Shown here piece by piece: positions 6,092 through 15,386 of a stretch of DNA of 43,160 bases; the stretch's first letter is position 1, and each line of letters begins with the position of its first letter. The position numbers and the translations under genes are program-made. The DNA is from Anaerolineaceae bacterium UBA3924. GTDB taxonomy: Bacteria > Chloroflexota > Anaerolineae > Anaerolineales > Anaerolineaceae. The notes under the pieces were generated by a model that worked only from the letters and a program-made list of their open reading frames with translations, searched no databases and was not told where the DNA came from. The stretch lies in the NCBI GenBank assembly GCA_002385985.1, contig DGEO01000049.1, forward strand, positions 1 through 43,160, given 5' to 3'.

Positions 6092-9000
6092 TTAGCGGGT
6101 CGCAGAGACCGCCGGCAGGTAGACCTGCGTCCAGCCGGTGTCCGCCTCGATGCGGACGCTGTCCAGCGCCCAGGCCGCGCCTTCCGGCAGGTTGAGCGAT
6201 TCAAATACCAGGCTCAGGTCCGGGGCGGTGTGCTGGAAGGTGAAGGACATGCGGTAGAGCGCATCCGGCACCGGCGAACCGTCCTCCTGCACAATCCCGA
6301 GCAGGTTCACGCCATCCGCGCCAGTCATGGCCGGGAAGCTGCCCTGCCCCAGGCTGCGCGGGTAAGCCTGCTGCATACCGGGGATGTTGGAGAAGGTAGT
6401 CCGCAGCCGCGGGTACGCTCCCGCCAGGCCGAAGCGCCACTTGTACGGCAGCCCGCCGGGGTTGTTGCCCAGCCAGCTGCCGGCCACATACAGGTCAAAG
6501 CTCACCGTGACGCGCTGGTGATCCGGCAGGTTGGTCAGGTCCAGCCTCAGCCCATTGTCGCTGACCGGCGCGAGCAGAGTCTGCCCGTTGGGAGCGGTGA
6601 TACGGAAGCCGCCGGTCCAGCCGTTGGCTGAAGACTGCTCGAAGTCGTCGCTGAACACACCCGTCCTTGAGGCGACGAGCACCATCACGGTGGACAGGTT
6701 GTCCAGCGGGTCCACCTCGGGCCAGTCCGGGTTGGTGGAAGAGACACTGGCGTTCAGCTGGAAGCTTTCCCCATTCTTCGCCGTCACCTTCCCGACCACC
6801 GGGACGGTGATGGTTTTACCCGAGAGGATTTCACCCAGCGCGCAGACGAAAGCCTGGCCCTGCACGGCGCAGCCCGGATGGACCGAGCGCAGGTCGCTGA
6901 TCCCTGCCGAAGAGGTGATGGTCAGCACCACATCCGGCACCGGGAAGACGGTCCCGTTGGTCACCCTCACGTTGAAGGCGTAGTCCAGGCCCTCCAGCGC
7001 GTCCCCAACGGTCGCGGCCTCAAAGGCCACCGACAGGTCCGCGCCGGTGACTGTCAGCGTATAGGGCTGCTCCATGACCAGCGGAACGGGCGAGCTGTCC
7101 TTCCAGCGGATCACGAAGGAGTAGGTCCCCGGCATTCTGGGTACGCCGTACAGCACCATCCCCGCGGGGCTGAGGTCGTTGACCGCATCCCCGGCCCGAT
7201 TGCCCCGGTTGGGGATGTCGGAGGGATCGGTCAGGTCCAGGCCCGGCGGCAGGCTGCCTTCCGCCACCACTGCAGTAATCGGCCGGATGCCGCCGTCAAT
7301 GTCAAAGACGTGTTCAAAGTAGGTCAATGCCGTCACGCGTTTTGCCGTCATCTGGTTGAAGGAGTACTGCGGCGCCTCGCCGGCGTCATCCTCGCCCCAG
7401 CAGGTTAGCTGGCTGTCCCCGCGTAGCGCGCAGGTGTGATCGTCATAAGCCGCCACGGCGGTAAACTTGCCATAGGCGCCTTCAGTCTGCCCGTAGGTGC
7501 TGTCTCCCCAGCAGGTGACGCCGCCCTCGCCGTCCAGGGCGCAGGTGTGATCCGCGCCGGCCGCGATGTCGACGGCAGGCGGCAGATCAGCCGGCACCGA
7601 GGCCTGCCCGGCGCCGTCCTCGCCCCAGCACTCGACCGCGCCGTTCTCGCGCAGGCCGCAGGTGTGCGCCCGGCCCGATACCAGCCGGACGAAAGCGCCT
7701 TCCGGCGCGTCGGTGATGGCCCCGTAACAGTGCGCTTCGCCGCTGTCGTCCAGCGCGCAGGTGTGGTCGCCGCCCGCGCTCACCGCGCGGAATTCAACCA
7801 TACTCGGCAGCGCCTGCCCGGCGGAGAGATCGCCCTTACAATCCGGCCAGCCGTTCCAGCGCAGGGCGCAGACATGCCCGTCGCCCACGCTCAGGTCGAC
7901 GTACGGGCCGCCGGTGAAGCTGATTTCAGGCGCCTCACCGGTGGCCTGGCAGAGCACCTGCCCGTTGGTGCGCAGCCCGCAGACATAGTCTCGGCCGGCG
8001 TCCAGGCGGGTGAAGATGCCGCTGAACAGGTCCAGCCGGCACGTGCCGCCCGCGCAGGCCAGGGTGCCATCTGCTTTGTACAGGTAGGTGCGCTCCAGCC
8101 CGGTCACCAGCCGCGGGGACTGCGCGAAGGGGCTGACCGTCACCGTCCCGGTGACGGTTTCCGCCGGGGCCTGGTGCAGGTCATCTCCCGGGTATGAGAT
8201 CGTGATATTCTTTGTGCCCGGTTCAGAGAAAAGCATCATGCAGCCACCCTGGCCATTCACCAGCTCCACCGTGCAGGTGTTCTCGGGCGCGCTGACGGTC
8301 ACCTCGTTGTAGGGCCTGGATGACATTTCATCGCCCGGCACGGCAGTGACCGAGAAGGTCACCCAGACCGGCTGCCCGACCACCGTCTGGGCCGGGGTAA
8401 CCGAGTCGATGGCCGCCCGGGTGCGGGCGCGCACCAGCAGGGTGTAATCGCGCGTCTCGCTCACCAGAGCCGGGTCACGGCCGGCCTCCAGCGCCTGAAC
8501 GCGGAAGCTGTAATGCCCGCCTTTCACAGGTGTGCCGGTTAACGCGCCGGTGTTGGAGTTGAGAATCAGCCCCTCCGGCAGCTTGCCTTCGCTGATGGTA
8601 TAGACGTACTGCCCGCTCCGGCTGCCGCCAGCATTGAACTGAGCGCTGCCGGGCTTGCCGGCTTCCATCACGGGCAGGAGGTCTGGCCCGAGAGTGATTA
8701 ACGGGGCCTGACCGTAGTCATTCCCGCCGCTGCAGGACATCCAGCCGCCAGTCTGCAGACCGCAAACGTGGTCATCACCGGCGCTGATCTGCTGGAAACT
8801 TCCCTGCATGGTGATTTTCCGGTCACCCCAGCAGTGCACACTGCCCGCCGCATCCAGCGCGCAGGCGAAATCACGCCCGGCAGTCAGGGCAGTGTACGTC
8901 CCGGCCGGTTCATCACGGATGGCGCTGCTGCCGCCCCAGCACTCCGGCGATCCGCTTTTATTCAGGGCGCAGGTGAAGTTCCCGCCCGCACTGATGGCGG

Positions 9001-11527
9001 TCGCATTGCCGCCAGACTGCAGGCCGGCGGGCACGCTGGTCTGACCGGACGTGTTGGCCCCCCAGCATTTCACATTTCCATCCGAGGTCAGGGCGCAGGT
9101 GTGGTTCGCCCCGGCATCCACAGCCGTATACATGGCGCTCGGAACGGCCAGGCGGTTGTCGGCGCTGGTTCCCCAGCAGCGAATCCGGCCTGTGTCAAGC
9201 AGGGCGCAGGTGTGCCGGTCACCGGCGGTCACCTGCAGCACGCCGGTCATGTCTGGCGGCGTGGCAATGCCGAACCCGTTCCAGCCCCAGCAGGTCGTCC
9301 GGCGGTTAAGGCCGATCGCGCAGGCGTGCGACTGTCCCAGAGAGAGGCGGTCGAACACACCGGCCGGCGCTGCAGCCTGACCGGAATCGTTCTTTCCCCA
9401 GCAGGTCAGTCGGCCGTTTCCGTCCACCGAGCAGGAGAAAGCGCCGCCCGCAGCCACCAGCGGGTGGATTTCCGCCGGGTTGACTATGATGGCATCGCTG
9501 CCCTGGCTGGGCAGGCGGTAGGTTTCGCCGGAGAACTTCGCTGTAACAGTCTTCTGTCCAGCCGTGCTGAAGTACAGGAAGCACTGCGCCTTGCCGGTAT
9601 TGTCCACATCGGCCTCGCAGTAGGCGTCCTGATCGGCGCTTTCCACCCGCACGCTGCCTTCAAAGGGCATCGAGGCGGGGCCGCCGGACACCGTCACCTG
9701 AGCCAGAGCCGGGCTGCCGGCGGTCACCTGATCGGGCAGCTGCAGGCTGGTGGTGGTGGTTCCGTCAATCGTCTGGACGGTGTACTGGCGCAAAAGCGGG
9801 GTCAGCTGCAGCGGCAGGATCCCGTCCTCAACCGAGAAGGTCTCGGCCGCTTTCAGGGTGAACGTGTACGTGCCGGATCGGTTTGGCGTTCCCGTGATGG
9901 CGCCGTTCGCCAGCGTCAGGCCGTGCGGCAGGCTCCCGCCGTCCAAGGTCAGGCTGTAAGGCGCGTTCCCGCCCGTGGCGGTGAAGGTCTGCTCGAAAGC
10001 TTTGCCGATCATCAGAATGGACGGCAGTTCGGCCGGGTCCAGCTCGATGCGGGGCGCTTTTCCGTAGTCGTTGGCCCCCCAGCAGGACAGGGTGGGCTGC
10101 TGGCCGCCGGTATCCACCACAGCACAGGTGTGCAGGAAGCCGCTGGAAAACAGCTCCACCGTCACGTTTGTGTCAACGGCGGGTTTGCCCGAGCCAAAGC
10201 AGATCAGCTTGCCGTCCGAATCAGCGGCGCAGGAGTAGTTGGAGCCGGATTCGACCGTCTGGAAATCGTTCCCCGCCGGCAGGTCCATCGACGGGCTGCC
10301 CCAGCAGACCAGTTCGTGGTTCTCTTTCACCGCGCAGGCGTGGGTGTTGCCGACCGCCAGGTCAATCACCTTCACGTTCGGGGTCGGGCTGCCCGTCATC
10401 TCTCCCCAGCAGACCGGATGGCCGTTGTTCGCCTGGATGGCGCAGTCAAATTCCGCCCCCGCGCTGACTGCGCTGACCTTTGCCGTCGGCACCTTCGCCA
10501 GGTCTTCGGTCAGGTCACCCCAGCACTTCAGCTTCCCGCTCGCATCGATGGCGCACACGTGGTCAGTCCCGGCGCTGATCTCCACAAACTGGCCGGTCGG
10601 GATATTGTGGGTGATCTCGGTGTTTTCACCCGAGCAGGCGATGGTTCCGTCCGTCTTCAGGGCGCAGGTCTGGTAGCCGCCCGCGCTGATCCTGACAAAG
10701 GGACCCTGCGGCACCGGCCGGTCATTCTCGTCAACCGGGAAGGAATCGGCCAGACCCCAGCAGCGCATCCAGCCGGTTTCGTCCAGATAGCAGGTGTGGT
10801 GATACCCGGCGCTCAGCACCGGCGTCACCTGCAGCGGCTTCAGGGTGATGGTCTTAGAGTCCTCGCTGGACTCAATGGTACTGCCGCCCGCGTAGGTCGC
10901 AGTAATCGTCCACTCGCCCGCTTCAGAGATCACCAGGGCGCAGTCAGCCACCCCGAGATCCAGGTCGGCGGTGCAGCTCGGCCCGTCCGTCCCGGCTTGG
11001 AAGGTCACCTGGCCGGTCGGAATTTTCTGCGGATCCGTCGGAGAGAAATCCACCACCGCCCGGACCCGAACCGGGTAGCCGGCCATGTACACGCTCGGGC
11101 CGTCCGGGTGCAGGCTGGACAGAGTCAGGGCGAGATTGGTTTTCGCCTGCACCTCAAAGTTCAGGTCCAGGGTGCCGGCTGCTCCCTTGCTGTCGACAAA
11201 GGTTACGGTGATGGGGAAGGTGCCGTACTGTGTCGGCGCACCGGACAGGCTGCAGGTTTCTGTGTTGAAAGTCAGCCCGGGGGCGGTGCCGGTCATACTG
11301 CAGGTGTACGGCGCGGTGCCCCCGTCAGCCGAAAAGGTCGCCTCCCAGTAGACTCTCCACCGGGCCGGCAGCGTCCCGTCATGCGTGATCTCGATCTCTT
11401 CCGCCGCCTGGGCCTGAACCGGGGCGAAGGCGGAGATCAAGCCCGCCAGCGCCAGACAGGCGGCCATGGCCAGCATCACCAGCCGGCGGAATTTGGCTGC
11501 AGTGCTTGCATGAACGTGGTTTTCCAT
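6092..11527 (-). CDS. Secreted 1811-residue protein with three seven-bladed RCC1-like propellers
   Basis: A signal peptide (about 1-41) is followed by a putative-Ig (He_PIG) domain, an Ig-like Big domain and three RCC1-like propellers at roughly 237-492, 687-942 and 1139-1384. I count seven blades in each. Each blade has the pattern AGxxHxCAL..G.xxCWG, so most carry a Cys pair, which suggests one disulfide per blade in the oxidising exterior. He_PIG and Big domains separate the propellers. A fourth He_PIG, a DUF11 domain (about 1494-1620) and a C-terminal jelly-roll-like module (about 1622-1811) ending VYLPAVSATR follow. That module recurs in the propeller protein encoded at 13401. GGGAGGTAA supports the start. 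It is the last gene of the operon, 19 bases after the sortase gene. The likely role is surface binding; the ligand is unknown. Confidence 0.85.
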   Translation of the reverse strand: MENHVHASTAAKFRRLVMLAMAACLALAGLISAFAPVQAQAAEEIEITHDGTLPARWRVYWEATFSADGGTAPYTCSMTGTAPGLTFNTETCSLSGAPTQYGTFPITVTFVDSKGAAGTLDLNFEVQAKTNLALTLSSLHPDGPSVYMAGYPVRVRAVVDFSPTDPQKIPTGQVTFQAGTDGPSCTADLDLGVADCALVISEAGEWTITATYAGGSTIESSEDSKTITLKPLQVTPVLSAGYHHTCYLDETGWMRCWGLADSFPVDENDRPVPQGPFVRISAGGYQTCALKTDGTIACSGENTEITHNIPTGQFVEISAGTDHVCAIDASGKLKCWGDLTEDLAKVPTAKVSAVSAGAEFDCAIQANNGHPVCWGEMTGSPTPNVKVIDLAVGNTHACAVKENHELVCWGSPSMDLPAGNDFQTVESGSNYSCAADSDGKLICFGSGKPAVDTNVTVELFSSGFLHTCAVVDTGGQQPTLSCWGANDYGKAPRIELDPAELPSILMIGKAFEQTFTATGGNAPYSLTLDGGSLPHGLTLANGAITGTPNRSGTYTFTLKAAETFSVEDGILPLQLTPLLRQYTVQTIDGTTTTSLQLPDQVTAGSPALAQVTVSGGPASMPFEGSVRVESADQDAYCEADVDNTGKAQCFLYFSTAGQKTVTAKFSGETYRLPSQGSDAIIVNPAEIHPLVAAGGAFSCSVDGNGRLTCWGKNDSGQAAAPAGVFDRLSLGQSHACAIGLNRRTTCWGWNGFGIATPPDMTGVLQVTAGDRHTCALLDTGRIRCWGTSADNRLAVPSAMYTAVDAGANHTCALTSDGNVKCWGANTSGQTSVPAGLQSGGNATAISAGGNFTCALNKSGSPECWGGSSAIRDEPAGTYTALTAGRDFACALDAAGSVHCWGDRKITMQGSFQQISAGDDHVCGLQTGGWMSCSGGNDYGQAPLITLGPDLLPVMEAGKPGSAQFNAGGSRSGQYVYTISEGKLPEGLILNSNTGALTGTPVKGGHYSFRVQALEAGRDPALVSETRDYTLLVRARTRAAIDSVTPAQTVVGQPVWVTFSVTAVPGDEMSSRPYNEVTVSAPENTCTVELVNGQGGCMMLFSEPGTKNITISYPGDDLHQAPAETVTGTVTVSPFAQSPRLVTGLERTYLYKADGTLACAGGTCRLDLFSGIFTRLDAGRDYVCGLRTNGQVLCQATGEAPEISFTGGPYVDLSVGDGHVCALRWNGWPDCKGDLSAGQALPSMVEFRAVSAGGDHTCALDDSGEAHCYGAITDAPEGAFVRLVSGRAHTCGLRENGAVECWGEDGAGQASVPADLPPAVDIAAGADHTCALDGEGGVTCWGDSTYGQTEGAYGKFTAVAAYDDHTCALRGDSQLTCWGEDDAGEAPQYSFNQMTAKRVTALTYFEHVFDIDGGIRPITAVVAEGSLPPGLDLTDPSDIPNRGNRAGDAVNDLSPAGMVLYGVPRMPGTYSFVIRWKDSSPVPLVMEQPYTLTVTGADLSVAFEAATVGDALEGLDYAFNVRVTNGTVFPVPDVVLTITSSAGISDLRSVHPGCAVQGQAFVCALGEILSGKTITVPVVGKVTAKNGESFQLNASVSSTNPDWPEVDPLDNLSTVMVLVASRTGVFSDDFEQSSANGWTGGFRITAPNGQTLLAPVSDNGLRLDLTNLPDHQRVTVSFDLYVAGSWLGNNPGGLPYKWRFGLAGAYPRLRTTFSNIPGMQQAYPRSLGQGSFPAMTGADGVNLLGIVQEDGSPVPDALYRMSFTFQHTAPDLSLVFESLNLPEGAAWALDSVRIEADTGWTQVYLPAVSATR

Positions 11528-11546
11528 TAATGCTTACCTCCCGCCG

Positions 11547-13391
11547 CTAGCGGATATCGACGCGTTCTGCGCGGACAACCAGCCGCCAGCGATACGTGCC
11601 GGTTTCCTCATCGTAGGACTGGCAGGTGACCAGGGTCAGCCAGGCGGAATCCTCGTGCCGCAGCACATCGGATTTTTCCGGGCTGGCCAGCGTCACGCTG
11701 CGCACCTCGTAGATATGCGTTTCACCGAATGCGCGCACCCAGATCTGGTCCCCCTTGCGCAGCTCCCGCAGCCGGGCAAAGGGACCCGGCAGCCCGCTGG
11801 CCAGCGTGCTGTGCGCCGCCAGCGCCGAGTTGCCCTCCCAGCCGGGGAAGGCGGTGCCGTGCAGCCAGCCCACCTGATTCGACAGCCAGGTGGCATCCCA
11901 GGTGAGCTCCAGATTGGGCACGCCGGTGATCGGCGCGCTGACGCCCAGCGAGGGGATCTCCAGCACGACCTCGTTTAGCTGCTGGTAGGCTTTCTCCTTC
12001 GGCTGCAGCGGCAGCTGCGTCACCCGGCCGGCCGGAAAGCCCGTATCGGGCAGCACGGCCTCACCGTTCAGGAACAGGGTGAAGGACTGCTCGTAGGTCA
12101 GCCCGGCCTCGTCGGTTGCCCGCAGGCGGATTTTCAGGCTGTTGCCCTGCCCCGAGACGCTCCGGGCCAGGATCAGCTGATCCCCTTCCACCAGGAAGAA
12201 GGCGTTGTGGTCACTTCCCTGGCCATTTACCAGGCTGAACTGGATGGTTTCGTCCGGGTTGGGGTCCGTCGCGGTGATGGTGGCCACTCTCTCACCCACG
12301 GCGGTGAACACGCTCAGCCCGGTCGCGCTCAGGCGGATGGATGTCGGCGGCGCGTTGACCCGGTGCGTGTACGGCCGCGATGTGGCCGACTCCAGGGCGA
12401 CCGGCTCGTCGCTTCCGGCCGGCTGGTAGGTCCCGCCGTGATAGGACGCGGTCACCTGGTGCAGGTGCGGGGTGTTGAACACCAGCGCGCACCGGCCCTC
12501 GCCAACCGTGGCCGTGCAGCTCAACCCGCCGCTGGTGACCGTCACCCGGTCGCTAGCGGCCGGCTCGCCGTCCGGCGATTCGACCTCAAAATAAGCCCAC
12601 ACCTGCTCCCCGGGGAGGGATGGCTCCGGGTCCAGGCGGGTCAGGAAGACAAAGGTGTTCGAGGCGCTGACCAGATGCGGCTCGCCTTCGGCCACGCCCG
12701 ACAAATAGGCGGCGCTGCCTTCATAGGCTGCGCAGATGTACCCGTCCACGGGAGTCTGCGGCGTCAGCGTGCAGGAGCCGGTTCCGCCCGAGAGCGAAAT
12801 CTCGCAGGAATCCGGCGGGAGCACGGCTGGCGGTTCGCTGCATTTCTCAGCGGAGAGCCACACACTCACCGGGCCGGTCGCAAGCGGGCCGTCGACCGCG
12901 CTGACCTGCACCCGCACGTCAAACGGGCGGCCGGCCACCGAAGGATCCGGCTCATCGGTGATTTCAATCACCGGGATGAAGCGGTCCATGACCGCCAGCT
13001 CCTTTTCGGCCGAGGCGGAGGGCAGGAAGGCGTCCGTGCCCAGGTAGAAGGCCTTCAGCCGAATCGCGCCCGCCTGCTCAAAGCTCAGGGTGCAGGAGCC
13101 TTCCCCGGCCGTGTTCAGCGTGATGGTGCACACCCGGTCCTGCCCGGTGCGCACTTCCACCCGCCCGCGCGGCACGCCGGCCGCCGAGGTCGCCCGCACC
13201 GAGACCGTCACCGGCTGCTCGATGTAGGCCGGGTTGGGCGCCAGCGAGGTGATCTCCACCGCGGTCGGGGCCGCCGACTGCGCCCGGACCGGGAAAACCG
13301 GCAAAACTGACAGGCACAGCAGCGCAGCCAGCGCGATCTGCGCCGCCCGCGCCATCAGCGTCTTTCTATTCAGCCTGTGCGTCGTGTTCAT
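11547..13391 (-). CDS. Secreted Ig/cadherin-like protein with C-terminal sortase domain and internal LPDTGF motif
   Basis: The 614 residues comprise a signal peptide (about 1-38), three Ig-like Big domains (about 41-340, each with Cys pairs), a cadherin-like domain (about 345-445, with ATDPNPDETIQFSL), an LPDTGF motif at 447-452, and a sortase domain (about 466-614). The sortase triad is visible: His527 in ALAAHS, Cys590 in TLVTCQSYD and Arg603 in YRWRLVV. Sortases cut LPxTG-like signals and join the threonine to a nucleophile on the cell surface. Here the only LPxTG-like motif among the four operon proteins lies in the sortase itself, with no membrane anchor after it. GGAGGG precedes the ATG, which is nine bases after the previous stop. 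The class (D/E-like or Chloroflexota-specific) is not resolved. Confidence 0.88.
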   Translation of the reverse strand: MNTTHRLNRKTLMARAAQIALAALLCLSVLPVFPVRAQSAAPTAVEITSLAPNPAYIEQPVTVSVRATSAAGVPRGRVEVRTGQDRVCTITLNTAGEGSCTLSFEQAGAIRLKAFYLGTDAFLPSASAEKELAVMDRFIPVIEITDEPDPSVAGRPFDVRVQVSAVDGPLATGPVSVWLSAEKCSEPPAVLPPDSCEISLSGGTGSCTLTPQTPVDGYICAAYEGSAAYLSGVAEGEPHLVSASNTFVFLTRLDPEPSLPGEQVWAYFEVESPDGEPAASDRVTVTSGGLSCTATVGEGRCALVFNTPHLHQVTASYHGGTYQPAGSDEPVALESATSRPYTHRVNAPPTSIRLSATGLSVFTAVGERVATITATDPNPDETIQFSLVNGQGSDHNAFFLVEGDQLILARSVSGQGNSLKIRLRATDEAGLTYEQSFTLFLNGEAVLPDTGFPAGRVTQLPLQPKEKAYQQLNEVVLEIPSLGVSAPITGVPNLELTWDATWLSNQVGWLHGTAFPGWEGNSALAAHSTLASGLPGPFARLRELRKGDQIWVRAFGETHIYEVRSVTLASPEKSDVLRHEDSAWLTLVTCQSYDEETGTYRWRLVVRAERVDIR

Positions 13392-13400
13392 TCATCCCTC

Positions 13401-15368
13401 CTATTTCGCCAGCGCAGGCATGTACAGCCAGTTGAAAGCATCCTGATAGAAAATCTGAATGCGCACATTGTCAACAGCCCACTGCTCGCCGGCTTCGGGC
13501 GCCAGGTTCAGCCCCATCAGCAGCAGTTTCATGGACAGCCGGTCGTGCGGATAGATTGAGCAGAAGCGGTAGCGCGCATCCGTCACCGACGGGTCGCCGT
13601 CAAACTCGCCCGTCTCCGCCGCGCCGAACTGGGCAGGGTACAGGCTCTGCGTGTACTGGCCCGGGAAGGCCTGCTGGTGCCCGGCCAGGTTAGAGAAGGT
13701 GGTCAGCTCCAGCTGGCGGTCGTCAAGGTAGCTGGACCACAGGTCCGGGCCGATGGGCGACCCGCTCTGCGTGTCCAGGTAGCGGTTCCCGGCCCAGGGG
13801 CCGAGCACATACAGGTCGAAGCAGATCTTCACCCGGTCATGCGGCGGCAGGTCCGGCCAGGTGAAGCTGACCTGGTCGTTGGCGAACGGGCCCAGCACGT
13901 CCAGACCCGGCACCGGCGTGCCGGTGACCGGATGCGACCAGTTCTCCTCCGCGCCGCTGGAGAAATCGTTGAAGTATTCGGCCACCGCCTGCACGCGCGC
14001 CGGCAGCACCACCCGGTTGTTGGCCGGCTGGTAATCGGCTTCGGCCGAGCGCACCGCCAGGCTCAGCTCGCGCTGGAGCACGTCGGCGGACAGCACCCGC
14101 CTCGCGGCAAGCTCGAAGCGCGCCGGCACCACCCCGCCCGCGTCCACGGACGGCAGCGTGCAGACCACTTCGTCCCCTTCCGCGGCGCAGCTTCCGCCGG
14201 CCAGTTCGGCCGACTGGACCTGCAGCCCCTCGTCCAGCTTCAGGCGCAGCTCCACATTGCTGGCCGGAGCGCTGCTCCAGTTGACGATTTCAGCATCGAT
14301 CCAGGTGCGGCCGCCAGCCAGCACCAGCGGCGGCTGGTAGGTGATGAACAGCTGCAGGTCGCGCAGCGCCGGCTCGCCGTCCAGGCGGGTTTCAAACACC
14401 GCGCCGGCGTTGGCGGTGGTGTAGAACAGGTTGTTGTCCGGCCCGGCGATGATCTGCGAGCGGCCCTGGTAGGAATACACCGGGGCGTCCAGGTCGGTCT
14501 CTGCCAGCGCGGACGGCGCTCCGTCCACCACCGCGAATGAGCCGCTGGTGTGCGTGCCGACGAACCACAGCCGGCCGTCCGGGCCGATGGTCAGGTCGGC
14601 CAGGGAGGTGTTGGCCGTCTCCAGCGTGAAGGCGGTGAACTGCTCCGCCTGCGGGTCAAAGCGCTGGATGGTGCGCCCGCTGTTAAACAGGATCCACAGC
14701 GCCCCGTCCGGGCCGTAGACCAGGTCCACGGGCCGCGCAGGCGGGTTGGGAATGTCGTACTCCTGGATTTCGCCCTTCAGGCTGATGCGGCCCAGCCGGT
14801 AACCGCCCCATTCGACGAACCACAGGCCGCCGTCCGGCGCGGAGACCATGCCGAGCGGCTTGCTGCCCGCCCGGGGCAGGTCGTATTCGGTCAGATCGCC
14901 GTCCGCCGTCAGCCGGCCGATGCGGTTGGCCTCATACTCGGTGAACCAGATCGCCCGGTCCTGCCCGAGCACAACGGCCGCCGGGCTGGCGTTTTCGCTC
15001 AGGGGGTAGGTGGTCACCTCCCCGCCCGGCTCCAGCCGCCCGATGGCGTCGCCGCGCTCCAGGCTGAACCACAGCGCCCGGTCAGGCCCGACGATGATGT
15101 CCAGCGGGCGCGCGTCGGGGTCCGCCAGCGGCTGCACGCCGGCCGACGTCACGCCCAGCCAGGCGATGCCGGCCGGCCCGGTCACGGTGGCCCACACGGA
15201 CTCGTCCGGCCCGTAAGCCAGGCCGGTCGGGTAAGTGCCCGGGTCAAACTCGCCCAGCGGGCTGCCGGCGGCCGCGGCCAGTCCGGGTGTGGCCGCCAGC
15301 AGGCCCGCCATCAGGCAGAGAGCTGCCCCCCGCCGCAGGAATGATTGCGCTGTGCTGTGTCGTGTCAT
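13401..15368 (-). CDS. Secreted streptogramin lyase-like (Vgb/NHL) beta-propeller protein with DUF11 and shared C-terminal module
   Basis: After a signal peptide (about 1-33) come six or seven blades of the virginiamycin B lyase type (about 36-310). Their repeat unit is GPDGALWFxxxxxxxIGRLxxxG, and the blades recur about every 42 residues. A DUF11-like domain (about 335-450) with a Cys pair follows, then a module at about 463-655 that matches the tail of the RCC1-like protein. Shared landmarks are F-D-L-Y-V-x-G-x-W-x-G-N, T-T-F-S-N and W-A-x-D-x-V-R-I, and the protein ends WLYMPALAK. Despite the fold I cannot confirm the catalytic His/Glu set of true Vgb lyases, so antibiotic inactivation is not claimed. 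GAGGAGGG precedes the ATG. Spacing of 18 and 9 bases to the neighbours shows operon membership. Confidence 0.85.
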   Translation of the reverse strand: MTRHSTAQSFLRRGAALCLMAGLLAATPGLAAAAGSPLGEFDPGTYPTGLAYGPDESVWATVTGPAGIAWLGVTSAGVQPLADPDARPLDIIVGPDRALWFSLERGDAIGRLEPGGEVTTYPLSENASPAAVVLGQDRAIWFTEYEANRIGRLTADGDLTEYDLPRAGSKPLGMVSAPDGGLWFVEWGGYRLGRISLKGEIQEYDIPNPPARPVDLVYGPDGALWILFNSGRTIQRFDPQAEQFTAFTLETANTSLADLTIGPDGRLWFVGTHTSGSFAVVDGAPSALAETDLDAPVYSYQGRSQIIAGPDNNLFYTTANAGAVFETRLDGEPALRDLQLFITYQPPLVLAGGRTWIDAEIVNWSSAPASNVELRLKLDEGLQVQSAELAGGSCAAEGDEVVCTLPSVDAGGVVPARFELAARRVLSADVLQRELSLAVRSAEADYQPANNRVVLPARVQAVAEYFNDFSSGAEENWSHPVTGTPVPGLDVLGPFANDQVSFTWPDLPPHDRVKICFDLYVLGPWAGNRYLDTQSGSPIGPDLWSSYLDDRQLELTTFSNLAGHQQAFPGQYTQSLYPAQFGAAETGEFDGDPSVTDARYRFCSIYPHDRLSMKLLLMGLNLAPEAGEQWAVDNVRIQIFYQDAFNWLYMPALAK

Positions 15369-15386
15369 GACGCCCTCCTCTCGCGG

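Noticed and set aside
8768..11530. Long plus-strand open frame opposite the RCC1-like gene (about 920 codons), and similar ones at 15345-17681, 17829-20585 and 21039-23735
   Set aside because: They are rich in Arg, His, Gly and Ala without domains, lack ribosome sites, and arise from GC-skewed codons of the real minus-strand genes.
13401..15368. Calling the propeller protein a streptogramin resistance lyase
   Set aside because: Only the blade pattern matches. The catalytic His and Glu of Vgb could not be located, and the protein is secreted with DUF11 and a surface module.
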